A program made the translations under genes and the position numbers. Below, one piece after another: positions 29,533 to 39,138 of a stretch of DNA of 64,000 nucleotides. The stretch covers positions 226,566 to 290,565 of the forward strand of contig NZ_JACTVI010000001.1 in the NCBI RefSeq assembly GCF_014495685.1, read 5' to 3'. Position 1 is the stretch's first letter. Every line of letters starts with the position of its first letter. Under the pieces are notes generated by a model, which was not told the DNA's origin, did not search any database, and saw only the letters and a list, made by a program, of their open reading frames with translations. This DNA is from Streptomyces sp. TRM68367 (GTDB lineage: Bacteria > Actinomycetota > Actinomycetes > Streptomycetales > Streptomycetaceae).

Positions 29533-29826
29533 ATGTACGTGGGGACGCTGTCCTTCGACCTCCTCCTCGGCGACGTACGGTCGCTGAAGGAGAAGCGCTC
29601 CGTCGTCCGCCCGATCGTCGCCGAACTCCAGCGCAAATACGCTGTGAGCGCGGCCGAGGTCGACCACATGGACCTCCATCGCAGGGCCCTCATCGGCCTC
29701 GCGGCGGTCTCCGGCGACGCCGGACACCTCACCGACCTACTCGACCGGTGTGAACGGCTGGTCGCCGGACGCCCCGAGGTGGAACTGCTGTCGGTCAGAC
29801 GACGCTTCCACGGCGAAGACGACTGA
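29533..29826 (+). CDS. YlxP family protein (DUF503)
   Basis: The 97-residue protein has the DUF503 start MYVGTLSFDLLLGDVRSLKEKRSVVRP and ends with a basic strand, LLSVRRRF. The family sits with rbfA in Gram-positive translation clusters and is linked to ribosome assembly. It is separated from infB by a terminator and repeats, so it probably begins a new transcript with rbfA and truB. Confidence 0.92.
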   Translation: MYVGTLSFDLLLGDVRSLKEKRSVVRPIVAELQRKYAVSAAEVDHMDLHRRALIGLAAVSGDAGHLTDLLDRCERLVAGRPEVELLSVRRRFHGEDD

Positions 29827-29874
29827 CGACCACAGCCCAGGAAACACAGACAGGAAAGAACGGGAGACGGACCA

Positions 29875-30327
29875 GTGGCCGACAACGCGCGGGCTAAGAG
29901 GCTGGCGGACCTCATCCGAGAGGTGGTGGCCCAGAAGCTGCAGCGCGGGATCAAGGACCCGCGGCTCGGCACGCACGTCACCATCACGGACACCCGGGTC
30001 ACGGGTGACCTCAGGGAGGCGACCGTCTTCTACACGGTGTACGGGGACGACGAGGAGCGGCAGGCCGCGGCCGCCGGTCTGGAGAGCGCCAAGGGCATCC
30101 TGCGCTCCGAGGTCGGGCGCGCGGCCGGTGTGAAGTTCACGCCGACCCTCACCTTCGTCATGGACGCCCTCCCGGACACCGCCCGGACCATCGAGGACCT
30201 CCTCGACAAGGCGCGCCAGTCCGACGCGGAGGTGCGCCAGACGGCCACCGGCGCCACGTACGCCGGTGGGGCCGACCCCTACAAGAAGCCCGCCTCCACC
30301 GACGAGACGGACGACAGCACCGAATGA
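29875..30327 (+). CDS. rbfA: 30S ribosome-binding factor RbfA
   Basis: The 150-residue protein is a KH-type RNA-binding factor for 16S rRNA 5'-end maturation. Visible motifs are RLADLIREVVAQKLQRGIKDPRL, VTITDTRVTGDLREATVFYTVYG and LTFVMDALPDTARTIEDLL. The C-terminus is an acidic tail. It starts with GTG, and the stop overlaps truB by four bases. Confidence 0.96.
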   Translation: MADNARAKRLADLIREVVAQKLQRGIKDPRLGTHVTITDTRVTGDLREATVFYTVYGDDEERQAAAAGLESAKGILRSEVGRAAGVKFTPTLTFVMDALPDTARTIEDLLDKARQSDAEVRQTATGATYAGGADPYKKPASTDETDDSTE

Positions 30328-31232
30328 ACGACCGCAAGCCCACCCCGCCCGACGGCCTTGTCATCGTCGACAAGCCGTCGGGCTTCACGTCGCACGACGT
30401 GGTCGCCAAGATGCGCGGCATCGCCAGGACCCGGCGCGTCGGGCACGCCGGCACGCTCGACCCGATGGCGACCGGCGTGCTCGTCCTCGGCGTCGAGAAG
30501 GCGACCAAGCTCCTCGGGCACCTCGCGCTGACCGAGAAGGAGTACCTGGGCACCATCCGCCTGGGCCAGAACACGGTCACGGACGACGCCGAGGGCGAGG
30601 TCACGGTGTCGACGGACGCCTCGAAGGTCACCCGCGACGCCGTCGACGCCGGGATCGCCAAGCTGACCGGCGACATCATGCAGGTGCCGTCCAAGGTCAG
30701 CGCCATCAAGATCGACGGCGTGCGCTCCTACAAGCGGGCCCGTGAGGGGGAGGACTTCGACATCCCGGCCCGGCCGGTCACGGTCTCGTCCTTCGCCGTG
30801 TACGACGTCCGGGACGCCGTCGCCGACGACGGCACCCCCGTGCTCGACCTGGTCGTGTCGGTGGTCTGCTCCTCCGGCACCTACATCCGCGCCCTGGCCC
30901 GCGACCTGGGCGCCGACCTCGGCGTCGGCGGCCACCTCACCGCGCTGCGCCGCACCCGCGTCGGGCCGTACCGGATCGATACTGCCTGCACCCTCGACGA
31001 ACTCCAGCAGGAGCTGACCGTGCTGCCGCTCGCCGAGGCGGCCGCGGCGGCGTTCCCGCGCTGGGACGTCGACGCCAGGCGGGCCCGGCTGCTCACCAAC
31101 GGTGTGCGGCTGGAGATGCCCGACGAGTACGCGGGCAAGGGGCCCGTGGCCGCCTTCGGCCCCGAGCAGCGCTTTCTCGCGCTCGTCGAGCAGCAGCGCG
31201 GCAAGGCCAAGAGCCTGGCCGTCTTCGGCTGA
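30324..31232 (+). CDS. truB: tRNA pseudouridine(55) synthase TruB
   Basis: The 302-residue enzyme makes pseudouridine 55 in the T-loop of tRNAs. GLVIVDKPSGFTSHDVV opens the protein, GHAGTLDPMATGVL carries the catalytic Asp, and GTYIRALARDLG follows. The C-terminal domain is of PUA type. The ATG lies in a four-base overlap with rbfA. Confidence 0.96.
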   Translation: MNDRKPTPPDGLVIVDKPSGFTSHDVVAKMRGIARTRRVGHAGTLDPMATGVLVLGVEKATKLLGHLALTEKEYLGTIRLGQNTVTDDAEGEVTVSTDASKVTRDAVDAGIAKLTGDIMQVPSKVSAIKIDGVRSYKRAREGEDFDIPARPVTVSSFAVYDVRDAVADDGTPVLDLVVSVVCSSGTYIRALARDLGADLGVGGHLTALRRTRVGPYRIDTACTLDELQQELTVLPLAEAAAAAFPRWDVDARRARLLTNGVRLEMPDEYAGKGPVAAFGPEQRFLALVEQQRGKAKSLAVFG

Positions 31233-31240
31233 CGGAGACA

Positions 31241-31270
31241 GGGCGGGGACCGCCTCCGGTCGTCCCGCCC
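31241..31270 (+). terminator. Hairpin terminator after truB
   Basis: GGGCGGGGACCG (31241-31252) pairs with CGGTC-GT-CCCGCCC (31257-31270), with a two-base bulge and a CCTC loop. It closes the translation cluster nine bases after the truB stop. Confidence 0.7.
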
Positions 31271-31496
31271 GTGGAGCGGCGAACACGGGGCTGCCACTGC
31301 CGCCGCTCCACGGTCCCCCTCGGTTCCCCCACCCCCTAGGCGTATCCAGCCGCTGCCGTCCATTCACCCGTCCGTGCAGGCGCTCGGAGTGAACAGGGGG
31401 AGCGGAGGGGGGCGCTTTCGTCGCGCGATCTGTCCTGCTGATCATCCCGCGCCTACCGTCGATGACAGGGCACGGGCAAGCTGGGGAGGTTCGACG

Positions 31497-34400
31497 ATGA
31501 CGTCGCGAAACCGGTCCCGGGAGACAGACGGCAGCACACCGGAATCCCGGGACGACCTCCGGAACACGCACGCTGACGCCGTCGGGCCGCTCGGGACGGC
31601 GTACGGCGGCTGTCGCCACGCGCGAGGATGCGGGCGCCCCGAGACCGACGCGCGCGGGGGTGGCGAGAACGGCAAGACAATCGGGGCCGGCAAGAACGGC
31701 GAGGCCAGCTGGGGCCGCGAGGCCTGCGACACCATCGGAGCATGCGCGGCCTGCGGCGACGTGGGAGTCCGCGCGGCTGGCGGCAGCGCCGGAGTCTGCG
31801 ACGCTGTCGGAGGTTGCGAGGCTCCTGGCGACGCTGAAGCGTGCGAGCCCGGCCAGACCGGCCTTGATGCGTCCCGCGCCTGTGGCCCCGACCACGCCCT
31901 GGTCCGCATCCACGACCTCGCCGGCCGCCCTCGCGGCACCGGGTTCCTGGTCGATCACCGCGGCACCCTGCTCACCAGTCACGAAGCCGTCGACGGCCTG
32001 CCCATGCTCGTGCTGCACGCCGGGGACCGCCGCTGTGTCGTGGCCGCCGACGTCGTGACTCCGCTGCCCGCGCAGGGCTTGGCGCTGGTCCGTAGCGAGG
32101 GCCTCAGCGGGGCTCCTTTGCCGGTCACCGCGCGGGACCGGATCGACGCCGGCACCTACGTGCGGATCGCCGCCGGCGGCTGGCGTGAGGCGCGGGTGCT
32201 CGGCGCGACCGACGTGACGTACACGGCGACGGACTGCCGCCACCCCGTCGCCGACGCCCTGGAGCTGGCCATCGGCACGGCGGGCCGGGACGCGCTGCGG
32301 CTCGGCGGCGGCGCGGCCGGAGGCCCGGTGCTCGACGCCGGCACCGGCGCCGTGCTCGGCGTCCTCGGCACCGCGCTCCGCTCCAGCCACTGCGACGTCG
32401 GCTTCGCCGTACCCCTGCGACCGGCCGAGGACGGCCCGCTCGCGGGGCTGCTCGCCGAGAACGCGGCCACCGTGCCCGCGTACGGCGCCGACCTCAACCT
32501 CGCCGGAATCCTGGAACTCACCGCCACCTCGGTGGCCCAGGACGGCCCACCGGACACGCCGGTCGGGCCGGGGGCCGTGCAGCCGGTCGAGCGGGAGGCG
32601 ACGGCACGGGAGTTCGCGGCGTTCACCGCGGGCCCGGCCGCCGTCCTCGGCCTCGTCGGGGTGCCCGGCAGCGGCCGTACGACCGAACTCGCGGCGCTCG
32701 CCGCGCGGCGCGGCCGGTGCGCGCAGCCGACCCTGTGGCTGCGCGGCGCCGACCTGCGGGACGACGACACCTCGGTGGCGGACGCAGCGCGCCGGGCCCT
32801 GACCCGGGCCGCGCGCATCGTCGCCGCCTCCCGCGCCCCCCGCCCCACCGACCTCGGCGACACCAGCCCGGAACGCCTCGCCCGCCTCTCCCGCGCCGCC
32901 GGCCGCCCCCTGCTGCTCCTCCTCGACGGCCCCGAGGAAATGCCGCCCGTACTGGCCCACCGCCTCGCCGACTGGACCGACGGCACGGCACGGTGGCTGC
33001 TGGCGACGGGGGCACGGCTGGTGGTGGCGTGCAGGGCGGAGTACTGGGAGGTGGCCGGGGCGGAGTTTCCGCCGGAGCTGCTGCACGGGGGGCGGGACGT
33101 CGCCGCCTGCCCGACGGCCGGGGGCGCGGAAGGGGGGTCTGGCGGGGCGGCCTGCGAGGGCGCCTGTCCCGGCGGAGCGTCCCCGGAGGGCGGCTTTTCC
33201 GGCGGGGGGTCCCCTGGCGAGGGCATCCGTGGCCGAGCTGCCGGTGGCGAGCGCTTCCGTGGTGGCGCGGCCCCTGGCGGGGCACCTCTTGGTGACCGTC
33301 TCCCTCGCGGGGCGGCCCCCGCGGACGGTTTCCCTGGTGGCGCGGCGCCCAGCGAGGGTTCCCCTGGCGGGGCGGCGTGCGGGGACGGTCTTCATGGTGG
33401 CGCGGCCCCTGGCGGCGGCTTCCCCGGCGGCGCAGCTCCCGACGGCTTCCCGCCCTGCGTGCGCCTCGGAGATCTGTGCGAGGACGAGGCCCTTCTGGCC
33501 CGCGTGCGCTACGGCATCCCCGACGGGGTCCTCGCCGGTCCCGACGCCCGACATCCCCTCACCCTCCGTCTCCTGGCCGAGGTCCGCGCAGCCCTGCCCG
33601 ACGCGCCCTCCGCGCGTGTCGACCGGCATGACGTCCTGTCGGCCTACCTGGACCTGATGTGCCTGCGCGTCGCCGTTCGTCTGGCCGCCGAGAACGGGCT
33701 GCGCGGCACCGCTGTGCGGCGGCTCGCGGCGAAGGTTGCCGGGCAGGTGCACGAGGCTGCGCGGCGCAGTCTCGGGCCGGGGCAGGGCGAGTTGGACCGG
33801 GCGGGGTTCGAGGCGGTGTTCCCGTGGGGACCCGCACCGGCCCGGCTCGGCGGCGGCACCGGCTGGGCGTCCGCCGTCCTGACCGAGGGCCTGCTCGTGC
33901 CCGCCGGCGCCGGTTACCGCTTCGCCCACGAGGAGCTCGCCGACTGGATCCACGGCACGCACCTCGACCTGGACGAGGCCCTGCGCGCCTTGGTCCACCG
34001 CCGCCACACCCCGCACCTCGCGCACGCCCTGCCCGTGCCGCACCACCGCATCGGCCCCGTCGTCCAGGCCCTGCTGCTCCTGGCCCGCCAGGAGGGCACC
34101 GACCGGCTCGCCCAGCGCCTGGCGGAGCTGGCGCTCGCCCTGGACGCCGACCCCGACTCCTGGTGGGCCGCCCGGCTGCTCACCGAGACCCTGCTGCGGG
34201 TGCCGGATCTCACGCCGTACACCGGGCTGCTGCGGCAGCTCGCCGACCGGATCGTGGACCGGCGACGGCAGCGGCGGGCCGTGCCCGGCGCGCTCGGACC
34301 CGGTTTCTGGACCGCGCTGCCGCTGCCGGAGGACCTGCGCTTCGAGCTGCTGCGCCGGCTCGTCCTCGCTGACGGCCCACCCGGCGAGACCGGCCCCCGC

Positions 34401-35588
34401 TTCCTGGACGCCGTCGCCCGTCTCCTCGTCGCCGACCCCATCGCCGTACAACGCCATCTCGCGCGCTGGTTCGACGACGAGCGGCCGCTGCCCGCCACCC
34501 CGCACGCGACCGTGGCGGAGGCCGCGCAGGCGCTGCTGCACACCCACCGGCACCGCGCCCTGGCCGAACTGACGGAGGTGCTCGTCGAGACCGCGCACCG
34601 GCGGGGCGACCAGCTGCTCGCGGTGCTGGCGGAGGAGGAGCCGTCGGTGCTGTGCCGGGCCGTGGACCGGTGGGCGCACGACGAGCGGCCGGCGCGGCGG
34701 GTCGCGGCGGTGGCGTACGGGCTGCGCACCGCCCCGCACGTACGCACCGAAGCAGACCGTGAACTGCTGCGCTACGCCGCCCTCTCCCTGCTCGCCCGCC
34801 CAGCCGACTGCAACGTGTACGGCGGCGCGCTCGCCCTCCTCGTCCGCGACCCGAGCACCCGGGGCCGCCATCTCACACAGGCGCTCCAGCGCTTCGCGGA
34901 CGGCGACCCGCAGTTCCCGCCGAGCGCCCTGGTCGCCGCCCTCACCACCCACCCCGAGCCGGTCCTGGACGCCTTCCGGACCCGGCTGACCCGGCCCGAC
35001 GCCGGGGCCGCGCTACGCACCCTCGCCGACGTCACCACGCCGTCGCTGGCCCGCCGGGTCGCAGCCCTGGTGCGGGCGGCCGTGCAGCAGCGGCCGGAGC
35101 TGGCCGGGCACGTGGCCGCGTACGTCGACCGGCGCCTCGACCAGGGGCCCGACGCGCGTGCCGTGCTGCTGCCGCTGGTCACCGGCCTGCTGGACGGCGG
35201 CCCGGAACCGGTACGGGCTGCCCTCGCCGGTGTGCTTGCCGCGCCCGGCGCCCCCGCCTCCGGGCCGCTGCGCCGCGAGCTGCTCGATGTCCTCCTGGCC
35301 CACGAGCACGAGCCGGCCGTCCTGGACGCGCTGCTGCACGCCGCCGCGCTGGGCAGCGGCGACGACCTGCGTGCCCTCGTCCACCGCACCGGTCTCCTGC
35401 TCGTGCGGACGCCGGACGGCGCCGCCCGCTTCGACCGCGGCCTGGTCGACCTGAGCCGCCACGTGCCCGGCTTCGCCGCCCGCGTGGCCGGCTGGCTGGC
35501 CGAGGCACCGCAGGACTGGGCCGCCGTGGTGGGGCCCAGCGCCCGCCGGATGATCGAGAACCTCGTCGGTGCCCGTGTCCCTGCGTGA
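31497..35588 (+). CDS. Large protein: degenerate trypsin-like domain, P-loop, helical repeats
   Basis: The chosen ATG, with GGGGAGG upstream, gives 1363 residues. Residues 1-130 are low-complexity. Residues 135-320 resemble a trypsin fold: GTGFLVDHRGTLLTSHEAV keeps a His (about 162), but the Asp position reads QGLALVR and the Ser site reads GAAGGPV instead of GDSGGP, so it is probably not a protease. Residues 388-396 (GVPGSGRTT) resemble a Walker A loop with Arg in place of Lys, and PLLLLLDGPEE resembles Walker B, as in STAND-type NTPases. A Gly/Ala-rich insert covers about residues 540-650. From about 700 to the end, leucine-rich helical pairs look like HEAT/ARM repeats. Function unknown; a scaffold or sensor is possible. 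Confidence 0.7.
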   Translation: MTSRNRSRETDGSTPESRDDLRNTHADAVGPLGTAYGGCRHARGCGRPETDARGGGENGKTIGAGKNGEASWGREACDTIGACAACGDVGVRAAGGSAGVCDAVGGCEAPGDAEACEPGQTGLDASRACGPDHALVRIHDLAGRPRGTGFLVDHRGTLLTSHEAVDGLPMLVLHAGDRRCVVAADVVTPLPAQGLALVRSEGLSGAPLPVTARDRIDAGTYVRIAAGGWREARVLGATDVTYTATDCRHPVADALELAIGTAGRDALRLGGGAAGGPVLDAGTGAVLGVLGTALRSSHCDVGFAVPLRPAEDGPLAGLLAENAATVPAYGADLNLAGILELTATSVAQDGPPDTPVGPGAVQPVEREATAREFAAFTAGPAAVLGLVGVPGSGRTTELAALAARRGRCAQPTLWLRGADLRDDDTSVADAARRALTRAARIVAASRAPRPTDLGDTSPERLARLSRAAGRPLLLLLDGPEEMPPVLAHRLADWTDGTARWLLATGARLVVACRAEYWEVAGAEFPPELLHGGRDVAACPTAGGAEGGSGGAACEGACPGGASPEGGFSGGGSPGEGIRGRAAGGERFRGGAAPGGAPLGDRLPRGAAPADGFPGGAAPSEGSPGGAACGDGLHGGAAPGGGFPGGAAPDGFPPCVRLGDLCEDEALLARVRYGIPDGVLAGPDARHPLTLRLLAEVRAALPDAPSARVDRHDVLSAYLDLMCLRVAVRLAAENGLRGTAVRRLAAKVAGQVHEAARRSLGPGQGELDRAGFEAVFPWGPAPARLGGGTGWASAVLTEGLLVPAGAGYRFAHEELADWIHGTHLDLDEALRALVHRRHTPHLAHALPVPHHRIGPVVQALLLLARQEGTDRLAQRLAELALALDADPDSWWAARLLTETLLRVPDLTPYTGLLRQLADRIVDRRRQRRAVPGALGPGFWTALPLPEDLRFELLRRLVLADGPPGETGPRFLDAVARLLVADPIAVQRHLARWFDDERPLPATPHATVAEAAQALLHTHRHRALAELTEVLVETAHRRGDQLLAVLAEEEPSVLCRAVDRWAHDERPARRVAAVAYGLRTAPHVRTEADRELLRYAALSLLARPADCNVYGGALALLVRDPSTRGRHLTQALQRFADGDPQFPPSALVAALTTHPEPVLDAFRTRLTRPDAGAALRTLADVTTPSLARRVAALVRAAVQQRPELAGHVAAYVDRRLDQGPDARAVLLPLVTGLLDGGPEPVRAALAGVLAAPGAPASGPLRRELLDVLLAHEHEPAVLDALLHAAALGSGDDLRALVHRTGLLLVRTPDGAARFDRGLVDLSRHVPGFAARVAGWLAEAPQDWAAVVGPSARRMIENLVGARVPA

Positions 35589-35739
35589 ACCCGCGGCTGT
35601 GTGGTGCGTGCGGTGCGTGCGGCCCGTCACAGCCCTCATACCGATGCGGGACGGTGGCACCCGGCATGGCACCCTTAGACCTGCGTACAAGGCACCCACG
35701 GACACGGGTTCGACGAGTTTGCGACAAGGAGCAGGCACA

Positions 35740-36690
35740 GTGCAGCGCTGGCGTGGCTTGGAGGACATCCCCCAGGACTGGGGGCGCAGCGTCGTCACCA
35801 TCGGCTCCTACGACGGAGTGCACCGGGGACACCAGCTGATCATCCGGCACGCCGTGGACCGCGCCCGTGAGCTGGGCGTTCCCGCCGTCGGCGTCACCTT
35901 CGACCCGCACCCCAGCGAGGTCGTCCGGCCCGGCAGCCACCCGCCGCTGCTCGCGCCGCACCACCGGCGTGCCGAGCTGATGGCCGAGCTGGGGGTGGAC
36001 GCGGTGCTGATCCTCCCCTTCACGACCGAGTTCTCGAAGCTGTCCCCGGCCGACTTCGTGGTCAAGGTGCTGGTCGACAAGCTGCACGCGAGGGCGGTCG
36101 TCGAGGGACCCAACTTCCGGTTCGGGCACCGGGCCGCGGGGAACGTCGAGTTCCTCGCCGAGCAGGGCAAGGTGTACGACTTCGCGGTCGAGGTCGTCGA
36201 TCTGTACGTCACCGGTGAGGCGGGCGGCGGGCAGCCGTTCTCCTCGACCCTGACGCGGCGGCTGATCGCCGAGGGCGATGTCGAGGGTGCCGCCGAGATC
36301 CTGGGCCGTCCGCACCGTGTCGAGGGCATCGTCGTACGCGGTGCGCAGCGTGGCCGCGAGCTGGGTTTCCCGACGGCGAACGTCGAGACCCTGCCGCACA
36401 CCGCGATCCCGGCGGACGGCGTCTACGCCGGCTGGCTGCACGCGCAGGGGGAGGCGATGCCGGCCGCGATCTCCGTCGGTACGAACCCGCAGTTCGAGGG
36501 GACCGAGCGCACGGTGGAGGCGTACGCCATCGACCGGGTGGGGCTGGATCTGTACGGCCTGCATGTGGCCGTGGACTTCCAGGCCTTCGTGCGCGGGCAG
36601 GCCAAGTTCGACACGCTGGACGCGCTGCTGGAGCAGATGGCCGAGGACGTCAAGCGGTGCCGGGAGCTGGTGGCGGCGGCGGACGGATAG
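35740..36690 (+). CDS. ribF: Bifunctional riboflavin kinase/FAD synthetase
   Basis: The 316-residue enzyme makes FMN and then FAD. The adenylyltransferase domain shows TIGSYDGVHRGHQLII, VTFDPHPSEVV and FRFGHRAAGN. The C-terminal kinase domain has GRPHRVEGIVVRGAQRGRELGFPTANV and YAGWLHA. GTG 35740 has AAGGAG eight bases upstream; the upstream in-frame part belongs to the leader. It is separated from the large protein by about 150 bases. Confidence 0.96.
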   Translation: MQRWRGLEDIPQDWGRSVVTIGSYDGVHRGHQLIIRHAVDRARELGVPAVGVTFDPHPSEVVRPGSHPPLLAPHHRRAELMAELGVDAVLILPFTTEFSKLSPADFVVKVLVDKLHARAVVEGPNFRFGHRAAGNVEFLAEQGKVYDFAVEVVDLYVTGEAGGGQPFSSTLTRRLIAEGDVEGAAEILGRPHRVEGIVVRGAQRGRELGFPTANVETLPHTAIPADGVYAGWLHAQGEAMPAAISVGTNPQFEGTERTVEAYAIDRVGLDLYGLHVAVDFQAFVRGQAKFDTLDALLEQMAEDVKRCRELVAAADG

Positions 36691-36985
36691 GAGTGGTTTT
36701 GCGGCTTGCCCGGCGTTGATGTGGGCCGGGAGTGGGTGGGTCGCCGCCCAAACCGCGGGCAGGCGCCGCACACCCGCACACCCGCACACCCGCACGCAAC
36801 GACGGCGCGCGACGCTAGGGGGTGGGGGTGCGCCGTCGTCTGCTCCCCGCGTCGTGGCGAGGCGCGTAGTCGTCCGCCGGGCGGTGGCCCGCGGCAGTGG
36901 CTCGCCCGAAGCTGCGACCGCTCCTGGCCGCGACCGCTACCGGCCGAAGCCGTGGCCCAGGGCGGGCCGGGGAGCCGTGGGCGGC
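36691..36985. repeat. Convergent intergenic region with short 8-bp tandem repeat
   Basis: Three exact copies of CACACCCG (36769-36792) and a partial fourth lie between ribF and the convergent transporter genes. No gene or clear terminator hairpin is seen in the rest. Confidence 0.6.
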
Positions 36986-37999
36986 CTACTTTTCGAGGGT
37001 TCTCGCCCAGTGGCAGGCCACCTGGGTTTGCCCGGCGCCGTCGAGGATGTCCAGGTCTCGTCCGCGGCAGGCCTCGGCTACTCCTGCCCGTTCCGCCTCG
37101 CCGTTCGCCAGGATCTGGCAGCGGGCGTGGAAGCGGCAGCCGGAGGGGATGCGGGAGGGATCGGGGGGTTCGCCGGTGAGGATGAGTGGGGTGCCCGGGG
37201 CCTCGGGGAGGACGGACAGGAGGGCCTGGGTGTAGGGGTGACGGGGCGTTGTCAGGACCTGCTCGACCGCGCCCGTCTCCACGATCCGGCCCAGGTACAT
37301 CACGGCGACCCGGTCCGCGATGTTCCAGGCCAGCCCCAGGTCGTGCGTGACGACCAGCGCGGACAGGCCGAGTTCGGTGCGCAGGCGCAGCAGCAGGGCC
37401 AGGATCTCGCCGCGCACCGAGGCGTCGAGGGAGGCCACCGGCTCGTCGGCGACGAGGAGTTCCGGTTCCAGGACCAGCGCGCCCGCGATGACGACGCGCT
37501 GGCGCTGGCCGCCGGAGAGCTCGTGCGGGTAGCGCAGGAAGAAGCGCTCCGGGGGCCGCAGCCCGGCGCGGGACAGGGCCTCGGCGACCGCCGTCCGCTC
37601 GTCCCCGCCGTACCCGTGGATGCGCAGTCCCTCGGCCACCGCGTCATACACCGTGTGCCGTGGGTTGAGCGAGCCGCTCGGGTCCTGCAGCACCAGCTGG
37701 ACGCGCCTGCGGTACGCCTTCAGGGCCCGGCCCGAGTACTCCAGCGGGCGCCCGTCGAAGGTGACCTGACCGGCGGTCGGCTCGACCAGGCCCAGCAGTG
37801 AGCGGGCCAGCGTCGTCTTGCCGCAGCCCGACTCGCCGACCAGCGCGACGATCTCGCCGGGGCGGATGTCGAGGTCGACGCCGTCCACCGCGCGGGCGCG
37901 GGCGGCGCCGTGCCGCCCGGGGAAGGTGACGTGCAGCGCGCGGGCGCTGAGCAGGGGCGCCGTGGCGGTGGTGCGGGGGACGGCGGGAGAGGTCGTCAT
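36986..37999 (-). CDS. Peptide ABC transporter ATP-binding protein (OppF-like)
   Basis: The 337-residue ATPase has Walker A (GESGCGKTT), signature LSGGQRQRV, Walker B (LLVADEP) and the switch His (VVTHDLG). A C-terminal oligopeptide/dipeptide domain, PYTQALLSVLPEAPG then PSGCRFHARC, is typical of OppF/DppF. It is the last of five minus-strand genes; its ATG overlaps the OppD stop (ATGA). Confidence 0.94.
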   Translation of the reverse strand: MTTSPAVPRTTATAPLLSARALHVTFPGRHGAARARAVDGVDLDIRPGEIVALVGESGCGKTTLARSLLGLVEPTAGQVTFDGRPLEYSGRALKAYRRRVQLVLQDPSGSLNPRHTVYDAVAEGLRIHGYGGDERTAVAEALSRAGLRPPERFFLRYPHELSGGQRQRVVIAGALVLEPELLVADEPVASLDASVRGEILALLLRLRTELGLSALVVTHDLGLAWNIADRVAVMYLGRIVETGAVEQVLTTPRHPYTQALLSVLPEAPGTPLILTGEPPDPSRIPSGCRFHARCQILANGEAERAGVAEACRGRDLDILDGAGQTQVACHWARTLEK

Positions 38000-39138
38000 G
38001 GGGCGCTGCGCCTCGCTTTCTCCAGGGCTTCCGGCCCACCCGGATTCCGGGGTTCCGGTGGTTCCGCCGTTGCTTCGGATTCGCCGGGGTTCTGGGGTTC
38101 CGGTGGTTCCGCTGCTGCTTCCGAGTCGACGCGCGGCACTTCGGGAACCGCCTCGGACGCCCCGGACTCCAAGCTCCCCGAATCCACCCCTGCCCCCACC
38201 CGCACGCAAGCCACCCACCGCTCCACCCCCGCCTCCCGCAGCGGCTGATCCTCCCTCCCGCACGTATCCAACGCCACGGGGCACCGCGGATGGAACGTGC
38301 AGCCCGACGGCAGTGCCGCCGGATCCGGTGGGTCGCCTGCCAACCCACGCGGTGCGAAGCGGGAGGACGGGTCGCCGATGCGCGGGAACGCCGCCGACAG
38401 GGCCTCGGCGTAGGGGTGCCGGGCGTCCTCGTAGACCTGCCCGGCCGGGCCCTCCTCCACCACCCGGCCCGCGTACATCACCGCGAGCCGGTCGCAGGTG
38501 TCGGCGAGGACGGCCAGGTCGTGGCTGATCATGATCAGGCCAAGGTCCTGCTCGGCGACGAGCTGTTCGATCAGCCGCAGGATCTGCGCCTGGATCATCA
38601 CGTCGAGCGCGGTGGTCGGCTCGTCGGCGATGACCAGCGCCGGGTCGCAGGCCAGCGCCATGGCGATCATGACGCGCTGGCGCTGTCCGCCGGACAGTTC
38701 GTGCGGGTAGGCGTCCGCGCGGGCGGCGGGCAGTCCGACGTGCTCCAGCAGTTCGCCGGTCTTCCGCTTCGCGCCCGCCGGCGTCGCCTTCCGGTGCAGC
38801 AGGATCGGCTCGGCGATCTGGTCGCCGATACGGTGCACGGCGTTGAGGGAGTGCATCGCCCCCTGGAAGACGATGGAGGCACCGGCCCAGCGGACCGCCC
38901 GCACCCGGCCCCATCTCATCGTCAGCACGTCCTCGCCGTCGAGGAGGATCTCGCCGGTGATCCGCGTCCCCGCAGGCAGCAGCCGCAGCAGGCCCAGCGC
39001 CAGCGTGGACTTGCCGCAGCCCGACTCCCCGGCCAGCCCGAGCTTCTGGCCCGCGTCCAGGCGCAGGTCCACCCCGCGCACGGCGGCGGCCCCACCGGCG
39101 TACGTCACCGTCAGGTCCCTGACTTCCAGCAGACTCAT
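37996..39138 (-). CDS. Peptide ABC transporter ATP-binding protein (OppD-like)
   Basis: The 380-residue ATPase has [31 protein letters not shown] and MISHDLA, with the C-terminal [11 protein letters not shown] and [11 protein letters not shown] of the OppD family. After the conserved end near residue 320 comes an unusual tail with two copies of an EPPEP(Q/R)NPG repeat, about 50 residues in all, whose role is unknown. It overlaps both neighbours by four bases. Confidence 0.93.
   Translation of the reverse strand: MSLLEVRDLTVTYAGGAAAVRGVDLRLDAGQKLGLAGESGCGKSTLALGLLRLLPAGTRITGEILLDGEDVLTMRWGRVRAVRWAGASIVFQGAMHSLNAVHRIGDQIAEPILLHRKATPAGAKRKTGELLEHVGLPAARADAYPHELSGGQRQRVMIAMALACDPALVIADEPTTALDVMIQAQILRLIEQLVAEQDLGLIMISHDLAVLADTCDRLAVMYAGRVVEEGPAGQVYEDARHPYAEALSAAFPRIGDPSSRFAPRGLAGDPPDPAALPSGCTFHPRCPVALDTCGREDQPLREAGVERWVACVRVGAGVDSGSLESGASEAVPEVPRVDSEAAAEPPEPQNPGESEATAEPPEPRNPGGPEALEKARRSAP

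Noticed and set aside
26145..30002. Very long minus-strand frames opposite infB
   Set aside because: They mirror the Gly/Pro/Arg-rich codons of IF2 and cross the GTPase motifs; no ribosome site or domain.
30279..34952. Minus-strand frame of 1557 codons opposite truB and the large protein
   Set aside because: It runs across two clear plus-strand genes and an intergenic terminator, and its residues show only high-G+C bias.
31497..35588. Active secreted serine protease or a classic defence NTPase
   Set aside because: Ser and Asp of the triad are missing, there is no signal peptide, and the housekeeping context gives no direct support for a defence role.
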